Source: Perognathus longimembris pacificus
Taxonomy: Eukaryota; Chordata; Mammalia; Rodentia; Heteromyidae
NCBI RefSeq assembly: GCF_023159225.1
Contig: NC_063172.1
Location: 58,710,828-58,774,827 of the forward strand
DNA length: 64,000 nucleotides
Direction of reading: 5' to 3'
The position numbers were made by a program, and so were the translations under genes. Positions within the stretch are counted from its first letter, which is position 1. Each line of letters begins with the position of its first letter. Below are positions 58,262 through 64,000 of the stretch, piece by piece. The notes beneath the pieces are model-generated. The model did no database searches and was not told where the DNA came from. It saw only the letters and a program-made list of their open reading frames with translations.

Positions 58262-59500
58262 ATTAATTAGTTTATTGTCAAAGTGATGTACAGATGGGTT
58301 ACAGGTTTACATGAAAGGCAGTGAGTACATTTCTTATCAAACTTGTTACCTCCTCCCTCACTTTTCTCCCACCTACCCTCCTCTCCAATTCTCTCCCTTC
58401 TCCTCGAGTTGTACACTTGGTTTACAGCTTATTGTCTTGTAAGTATTGCTGTTGCATTGGTTCACCTTTACCCTTTGTCTCTCCATTTTGATGTGTCCCT
58501 TCCCTTCCCTAGTTCAGATAAACATATATACAATACCCAATGTACCAAATCAGTTCCAGTGACATCAAGGGTAAAACCCTGGGGAAGAAAGACAAAAGAA
58601 AAAGGCATAGTTTCACATGGTACATTGAAAATAGCAACAACAATGTTAAGCCACTTACTTCCTTAACTTGGAGTTAATTTCACTTATCATCATCTTATGT
58701 GTTCATATGCACATAGCTATTGAACTATTGTGATCATCTAATAGGACTACATTAGACATAGACTAATTATTACCAATGAGGGAAAGCATAGAGTCTATGT
58801 TTCTTTGAGTCTGGCTTATTTCACTTAATATGATTTTTTCCAAGTCTTTCCATTTGCTTATGACTGGAGCAAAGTCATTTATTGAATGAATGAATGGTAT
58901 TCCACTGTAAATATGTACCACATTTTCTTGATCCATTCAGTTACTGAGAGGTATCTGAGTTGGTTCCATAGTTTAGTGACAGTAAATTGTGCTGTGATGA
59001 ACATAGCTGTGCTGGTAAATTTAGTGTGGTCTTGCTTGTAATCCTTTGGGTAAATGCCCAAAAGCAGGGTTGCTGGTTCATAGGGGAGCTCTATGTTAGC
59101 CTTTTGAAGAACCTCCATAGTGCTTTTCAAAGTGGCTGAAAAAGTTTACACTCCCACCAACAGTGTAGTAGGGTTCCTTTTGGGCATATCTACTCCAGGA
59201 TCTGTAGTTATTAATTTTCTTGATAATGGACGTTGCTACTGGGGTAAGGTGGAATCTCAATGTTGTTTTGATTTGCATTTCTTTTATGGCCAGTGATGTT
59301 GAGCACTCTTTCATGTGCCTCTTGGCCATTCTCATTTCCTTTTCAGATAAGTCTCTCTTTTTAGATCTTTAGTCCACATATTAAGGGGGCAGTTGTTTCT
59401 TTTAGGATTTGTTTTGAGGGAGCTTAATTTTTTAAGTTCTACATATATTTCAGATATGAGGCCCTTGTCTGTTATAGGGCCAAGGCAGATCTTTTATCAG
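58262..59500 (-). mobile_element. 5'-truncated L1, antisense
   Basis: Begins on the plus strand with the complement of the L1 3' terminus ('GATGTACAGATGGGTTACAG'). It then carries the pyrimidine-rich UTR including 'GATAAACATATATACAATAC', then ORF2 sequence to about 59,490. No clear target duplication was found. A 37-bp ID fragment follows directly. Confidence 0.88.
58879..59490 (-). pseudogene. L1 ORF2 C-terminal fragment, frameshifted
   Basis: The minus strand gives 'MAKRHMKECSTSLAIKEMQ' and 'IKTTLRFHLTPV' in one frame. A second frame, after a shift near 59,180, gives 'ANIELPYEPATLLLGIYPK', 'DYKQDHTKF' and 'EWIKKMWYIF'. These are L1 ORF2p C-terminal landmarks. A stop at 58,879 ends it earlier than in other copies. 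Frameshift plus truncation mean no functional product. Confidence 0.88.
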
Positions 59501-59511
59501 TATGAGAAAGA

Positions 59512-59548
59512 CTATGGCTGGGATGTAGTTTAGTGGCAAAGCAATTGT
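59512..59548 (+). repeat. ID-like SINE 5' fragment
   Basis: 'GGCTGGGATGTAGTTTAGTG' followed by 'GCAAAGCAATTGTC' is the first part of an ID-type left monomer, cut off before the B box. Confidence 0.65.
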
Positions 59549-59765
59549 CAAAATGGAAAGACTTGGAAAAGTTATGTTAAATGAAATAAGGCAGACCCAG
59601 AGAAAGAAAGGTTGCATGGTTTTCCTCATTTGTGAAAGACAGAATGTACCTATGAATCTTTAAGTACACACACTGGGTGGTAAGCTAGGGGTTACACATG
59701 AATTAACTGAAATATAATAGATTCTATAGAGAGCTCAAGTAGTATAGTCATTTTTTTAAGAGTGA
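59549..59765 (+). mobile_element. Older L1 3' region, first part
   Basis: 'GGAAAGACTTGGAAAAGTTA', 'GAAATAAGGCAGACCCAGAG' and 'TGCATGGTTTTCCTCATTTG' match the ORF2 end and start of 3' UTR. The rest of this L1 may resume at 61,300 beyond the SINE cluster. Confidence 0.7.
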
Positions 59766-59984
59766 AGAAAGACTTATTACTTGCAACAGGTGAGAACAAT
59801 GACGTTACAGTTTCAGCTTGTGGTTCCTCATACATTTAACTTTTATAGTGGCAGAGTGGAATGCCTTCCCTGAAGAGAATTTACCATTATAATGAAATTA
59901 TAATAAGCAAAATTCACGCTAGGTCACCTGGACGTGGGACTAGGTAGTTTGGGGATAGTTTAAGCTAGTTCCTTAAACTGATTA
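59766..59984. other. Unassigned spacer in the SINE/L1 stack
   Basis: No repeat recognised. It could be further L1 3' UTR too diverged to identify by eye. Confidence 0.3.
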
Positions 59985-60050
59985 TGATGGAACAGGCCTG
60001 TAATTCCATTACTTTGGAGGCTGAGGCAGGAGGATCAAGAGTTAGAGACT
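59985..60050 (+). repeat. B1 monomer without Geo half
   Basis: 'CAGGCCTGTAATTCCATTAC' and 'GGAGGCTGAGGCAGGAGGAT' followed by 'CAAGAGTTAGAG' are the canonical 7SL-derived B1 left domain, distinct from the modified B1 half of the dimers. Confidence 0.7.
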
Positions 60051-60295
60051 AGCTGGGCACAGAGCCTGTAATCCCAGGTACTCAGGAAGCTGAGATCTGA
60101 ACATTATGGCTCAAAGCTAGCCTCGGCAGACAAATATTTGGGATGTTGGTTTCTGGTTAACCTCCAGTTAACCAGTAAAAAGCTGGAACTGGAGATGTAG
60201 CTCAAGTGGTCGAGTGCCAGTTCTGAGTGGAAAAAGCCAAAAGCCAAGCAAGAGATCAGGGCCCTGAGTTCAACTCTCAATCAATATTACATCCT
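60051..60295 (+). repeat. B1-Geo dimeric SINE
   Basis: 'AGCTGGGCACAGAGCCTGTA' to 'AACCTCCAGTTAACCAGTAA' (B1 and linker) and 'GGAGATGTAGCTCAAGTGGT' to 'GAGTTCAACTCTCAATC' (Geo). It joins the preceding B1 monomer head to tail. Confidence 0.8.
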
Positions 60296-60334
60296 GTGGT
60301 CTTGCATGGAGGGCCTTACCCGAAACAAAGAAAT

Positions 60335-60440
60335 GATTTTTGGAACTATGCTGGTCCTCAATGGGAAGTGCTTGCCTGGACTGTGAGAACCCTTGGGTTT
60401 GAGTCCGTGTACTACCTAGGGAAACAACAAACAATGACAG
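60335..60440 (+). repeat. ID-like SINE remnant
   Basis: 'GGAAGTGCTTGCCTGGACTG' and 'CTTGGGTTTGAGTCCGTG' correspond to the A- and B-box regions of an ID monomer. Confidence 0.5.
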
Positions 60441-60456
60441 CAAAATTCAATCTGGA

Positions 60457-60715
60457 AACTGGGTACCAGTGGCTCACGCTTGTAATCTTAGTTACTCAGG
60501 AGGCTGAGCTCTAAGAATCATAATTCAAAGCCGTCCCATGCAAGAAAGTCCATGAGACTCTTAATGTCCAGTAAACCAGCAAAAAGCTTGGAGTGGAGCT
60601 GTGGCTCAAGTGGTAGAGCATTAGAGCACAAAAGCTCAAGGACAGTGCCCAAGCCCTGAATTCAAGCCCCAGAACCAGTATAAAAAGAATAGAAAAAGGA
60701 AAAAAACCTAGAAGA
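60457..60715 (+). repeat. B1-Geo dimeric SINE
   Basis: B1 from 'CTGGGTACCAGTGGCTCACG', a reduced linker ('TCCAGTAAACCAGCAAAAAG'), Geo 'GGAGCTGTGGCTCAAGTGGT' to 'CAAGCCCCAGAACCAG', then an A-rich tail. Confidence 0.85.
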
Positions 60716-60849
60716 ATAAAGGATGTCAGCAGTCAGGCAAACAAATGTTTCTTCCCCCTCCACCACCACATACCACCACCACAAGAAAAAGCTAAGTGCT
60801 TAACCCTGAAGGTTTCTGCTTAGCAGCTAATATTCATAGTAACTGTGAG

Positions 60850-61075
60850 TTTTGTGTGTATGTGTGTGCCCACGTGAGGACTTGAACTCAGGGCCTAGAT
60901 GGTGTCTCCTAGCCTTTTCCACAGAAGTCTGTTGCCCAACCCCTTCAGCCACACTTCCACCTCCAGTTTTTTACTGGTTAATTGGAGATAAGAGTCTCAG
61001 GAATCGTCTTGCCCAGGCTGGCATCAAACTATGGTCTTAGATCTGAGCCTTTTGAGCCACCAGTGTTCAGCTGTA
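60850..61075 (-). repeat. B1-Geo dimeric SINE, antisense, GT-rich tail
   Basis: The GT-rich tail (60,852-60,870) is followed by Geo ('GGACTTGAACTCAGGGCCTA'), linker 'TACTGGTTAATTGGAGATAA', and B1 to 'TTTTGAGCCACCAGTGTTC'. Confidence 0.83.
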
Positions 61076-61089
61076 TTCTTCCCTTTTCG

Positions 61090-61299
61090 TTTTTTGCTGG
61101 CATGGCACGGGAATTTGAATTTAAGGGCATTGTGCTTTCCCTTGTGCTTGCTGGCATAGCTGGCACTCTACCACTTGAGTCACTCCCTCTGCCTGATTTT
61201 TGTACTCATTATTTTGGATATAGAGTTGTTTAGACTTTTCTACCTGGCCAGCTTCAAACATCAGTCCTCTGGATCTCAGCCTTCAGAGTAGCTCAATAG
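61090..61299 (-). repeat. B1-Geo dimeric SINE, antisense, degraded
   Basis: Geo remains as 'GCTGGCACTCTACCACTTGA', and B1 as 'CTGGATCTCAGCCTTCAGAG' followed by 'TAGCTCAATA'. The linker is unrecognisable. Confidence 0.65.
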
Positions 61300-61585
61300 C
61301 ATAATCATTTAGAAAGACTAGGTCAAAAACCCAACAAAATCAACATTAGGAAATGAGTACATGCGAAGGGGTGGGGGCAAGAAGAGGAATAAGCCAATGA
61401 AGGGGGTGAGGGGGAGAATGCAGTCAAGAATTCATTATATATACCACAAAATTAAGAAGAGTAAGGGAAGGAGTGGGTCAAATAGGGGTGAGAATATTGA
61501 AGTGGTGACACTGATCAAGATGCATTATATTCATAAACTAATTGTTAAATAGCACTTCCTTGGCACAACTACTTAAAGGCAATTG
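61300..61585 (+). mobile_element. Older L1 3' end, second part
   Basis: The G-rich 3' UTR ('GGGGTGAGGGGGAGAATGCA') and the terminal 'GTGACACTGATCAAGATGCA', 'TTCATAAACTAATTGTTAAA' and 'ACAACTACTTAAAGGC' match the older L1 3' end at 42.9 and 62.9 kb. Confidence 0.7.
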
Positions 61586-62632
61586 AAAAAGTAAGTGCTA
61601 TTATATACTGTGTTTTCAGTGATGAATAGTCTTACCAAGCCCAATATTTCTAGGAAGAGAAACGTCAAGAAACCGGTTTCAATACTCCTATTAGTGTCTT
61701 GGTGTGAGGCGTTGGAGACATGTCTGTAGTTTAGCTCCTGTCACCCATGGCTTCTTCACATGGAATGAAATTGGTCAGCCAGCTCTCTAAAAATGTCAAG
61801 GGTAACGTCCTTTTAACCCAGCTGCCAGTCCCTGTACTGTTGCAGTGTTCCTCTCCTGTCCAGAAAATTTACAAGAAGGGATACCGTTGAAATCCTTCAG
61901 GCTTTCAATACAAGGATATTAACTGTTTCATTTTTTTGCTATAACCCAGGAATTTTGAAAAAAAAAAAGTTACTCTTTCTCATCAGAATCCATGGCAGCT
62001 TTTACTACTCACTATGTATTAATGTTAAAATGTTTCTAACATTTTATAAAGATCTCCTTTTGTTTTTACTTTCTTATAACTGCATTGTGGAAGAAGCTGG
62101 CTATTTAATATATGAAATGTGCTCCCAAAGTGTTGTTAATTAAACAGAGCTTTCCTCACTGAAATCAAACTTGGTGAAAGAAGAAGAAAAAAAAACAACT
62201 AAAATATAAAATAAGGTCAATAGCAATGGGGTCAAAGTTTTCCAGGGCTTCTGGTCTTCTGGTACACAGTATTTCCCCATGGCTTTTGCTTGAATTTTTC
62301 TGCTACAGTAAAGAACTCCCCAAGTACCCCTACAGATCCCAGAATGGAATGTTACATTGAATTTGATGAATAGAGAGCAAAGGTTTGCTTTTATTTGCTC
62401 AATTACCTGGGGAAAAATCAGATGGCAAAAATATATATTTGCTTAAACTTCAAGCACCCAAAATAGACTTAGTAAGTCCATGCCATGGTTTTGTGATGCC
62501 AGCAGAAGTATAACCCTAATAAAAGCAGAACACCCAAATAACTCAGTCTCTCCAAAGAATTGCATTTAAAGACAGACTATTTAGTAATACAGTAATCCCA
62601 TGTAAAAAATAAACAAAATGGGGAGGAGCAAG
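61586..62632. other. Non-repetitive DNA
   Basis: 1 kb without a recognised gene or repeat. An A11 run lies near 61,960. Confidence 0.4.
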
Positions 62633-62880
62633 GCAGCCAGTGGTTCATGCCTTTAACCCTAGCTATTCAGGAGACTGAGATCTGAGGACTGCAGTTCTAA
62701 GCCAGCCTGGATAAGAATATGTTTGAAACTTTTATATCTAATTAGCTACCAAAAAAGCTGGATGTGGAGCTGTGGCTCAAGTGATTAAGTGCCAGACTTG
62801 AGCAGAAAAATTCAGGGAGAAGATCTTGGTTCTTAGTTCAAGGTCTGGGATCAGCACACAAAAATAAAAACAAAACTTAA
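62633..62880 (+). repeat. B1-Geo dimeric SINE
   Basis: B1 from 'GCCAGTGGTTCATGCCTTTA', linker 'ATCTAATTAGCTACCAAAAA', Geo 'GGAGCTGTGGCTCAAGTGAT' to 'CAAGGTCTGGGATCAGC'. It sits immediately upstream of an L1 3' end. Confidence 0.8.
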
Positions 62881-62884
62881 GTGA

Positions 62885-62975
62885 GAACATTTAAAGAGGT
62901 GACAGTGATCAAGATGCACTGTATTCATAAACTTCTTTGTAAAATGGCAACTTCTTTGTACAACTACTTAATGAT
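62885..62975 (+). mobile_element. Older L1 3'-terminal fragment
   Basis: 'GTGACAGTGATCAAGATGCA', 'TATTCATAAACTTCTTTGTA' and 'TACAACTACTTAATGATAC' match the ends at 11.6, 42.9 and 61.5 kb. Confidence 0.65.
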
Positions 62976-63441
62976 ACAAAATATTCAGAAAAATAAAGAG
63001 GAAGGTTGAGTGTTTAAAAGATTTATATTATGAAGCACTATATTGCTCGCAAATGTTGAATGCCCCTTAGTTGGAGTTCATGTTGGAAAAGTCAGATAAA
63101 TTAAAGAAAAATATGTTTTTCTATCTCTTCTTTGTACTTTTCAAATCACCTGGGTTTGCTAGCTTGGCTAGGCCATCTCATAACAAGCTTTCCGGTGAGA
63201 CTTTTGACACATTTAGTTCTGGTCTCTGTTGGAAACACCACAAAATAAACCTTCTGTGAAACATTTTGGTAATTACAGTGCCAATTTAGAAATTACAGGA
63301 AAGAAAGTTACATCCAAAATGTTCACAACTTTAAGGAGCTTTAATTCGAAAGTTCTCGTCAAGTTCTAACTCCTTTCCAAGCTCTCCAAGCTGAAGATAC
63401 AAATATCAATAAGGAAAACTTACAAATTTAAGTAAACAAAA
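62976..63441. other. Non-repetitive DNA
   Basis: No repeat or gene recognised before the young SINE at 63.45 kb. Confidence 0.4.
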
Positions 63442-63450
63442 CCAGACACA

Positions 63451-63494
<44 letters not shown>

Positions 63495-63698
63495 CAGTCC
63501 TGGGGCTTGGACTCAGGGCCTGAGCACTGTCCCTGGCTTCTTTGTACTCAAGGCTAGCACTCTGCCACTTGAGCCACAGCGCCACTTCTGGCCATTTTCT
63601 CTATATGTGGTGCTGGGGAATCGAACCCAGGGCCTCATGTATATGAGGCAGGCACTCTTGCCACTAGGCCATATCCCCAGCCCCAGACACAGGATTTT
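63442..63698 (-). repeat. IDL-Geo dimeric SINE, antisense, 16-bp target duplication, long tail
   Basis: The element is at 63,458-63,682 with a T run of about 39 bases (antisense poly(A)), then Geo and the ID-like monomer with an intact B box ('GAATCGAACCC' antisense). 'CCAGACACAGGATTTT' is exact at 63,442-63,457 and 63,683-63,698. Intact boxes, a perfect duplication and the longest homopolymer tail suggest the youngest SINE here. The 66-codon minus-strand frame is a SINE reading. Confidence 0.96.
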
Positions 63699-64000
63699 AC
63701 CCATGGTATTCACTGTTGATTTAAGATAGACATCAATCTGGATGGTACGCTTCCGTGGTGGGGTTAGCTACTCCACAACGGTGATTGATTTGCTCCTTCC
63801 TTTCCAGGAATTTCAGCCTTTTTAATTTGTTCTGGGACTGCTGACTAACTCTGTTGTCTCATCCATGACTTTTCTGAATTAAAAAAGGGAGGGGGCAGTA
63901 TGAATAATTCCTGTGGACAGCAATAATCACCTGGAACAGTCCTGAGGCCACCAATACATACAGATAATTAACTCTTCTCATGTAATGAGAGCACTGTTTT
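63699..64000. other. Window end, nothing recognised
   Basis: About 300 bp of unique sequence. A short A/G run (AAAAAAGGGAGGGGG) lies near 63,880. Confidence 0.4.

Noticed and set aside
1..64000. Prokaryotic-style features (ribosome binding sites, operons, attachment sites)
   Set aside because: SINEs, L1s, MIRs and microsatellites show nuclear mammalian DNA; such features do not apply.

Overview
The window is 64 kb of AT-rich mammalian nuclear DNA, and I find no host protein-coding exon, RNA gene, CpG island or CRISPR array that I can defend. The repeats point to a rodent of the superfamily Geomyoidea (kangaroo rats, pocket mice, pocket gophers). Five copies of a dimeric SINE join a tRNA-Ala/ID-like left monomer to a right monomer of the type known as Geo; this IDL-Geo family is described from that superfamily. 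About twenty older dimers carry the same right half behind a 7SL/B1-like left half. The open reading frames (60-128 codons) are chance frames, SINE or L1 reading frames, or microsatellite translations.

Layout. 1-9,500: mostly B1-Geo SINEs, an L1 tail and a MaLR-type LTR. 9,500-18,000: an mRNA-like 3' end with a poly(A) tail, more MaLR LTR pieces, one young IDL-Geo, and an ancient repeat split by a Tigger-like DNA transposon. 18,000-30,000: little recognisable apart from a MIR, an old LTR, a possible retroviral LTR on the minus strand and degraded SINEs. 30,000-35,500: an ancient L1 fragment, a 5'-truncated L1 with a 17-bp target-site duplication, and two young SINEs. 35,500-45,300: a slightly GC-richer non-repetitive stretch, SINEs, an old L1 3' end, a class II ERV-type solo LTR and a (GGAA)18 microsatellite. 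45,600-55,000: several L1 3' ends, one likely 5'-inverted, and a 1.4-kb L1 whose 3' UTR has expanded into a TATG/TA microsatellite. 55,000-64,000: non-repetitive DNA, another L1, a stack of SINEs inside an older L1 3' UTR, and a young IDL-Geo with a 39-bp T run.

No genes work together here. What can be read is insertion history: L1 copies supplied the machinery, SINEs used it (duplications of 8-16 bp, several at TTTT/AA-like sites), and A-rich or CA-rich tails and L1 3' UTRs grew into microsatellites. I found no undescribed biological system. The most useful observations are the shared right SINE monomer, two insertions into one target site at 9.1-9.5 kb, the nested transposon at 17.2-18.0 kb, and a perfect 17-bp inverted repeat at 50.7 kb. 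Family names come from memory of consensus sequences and should be confirmed with RepeatMasker.
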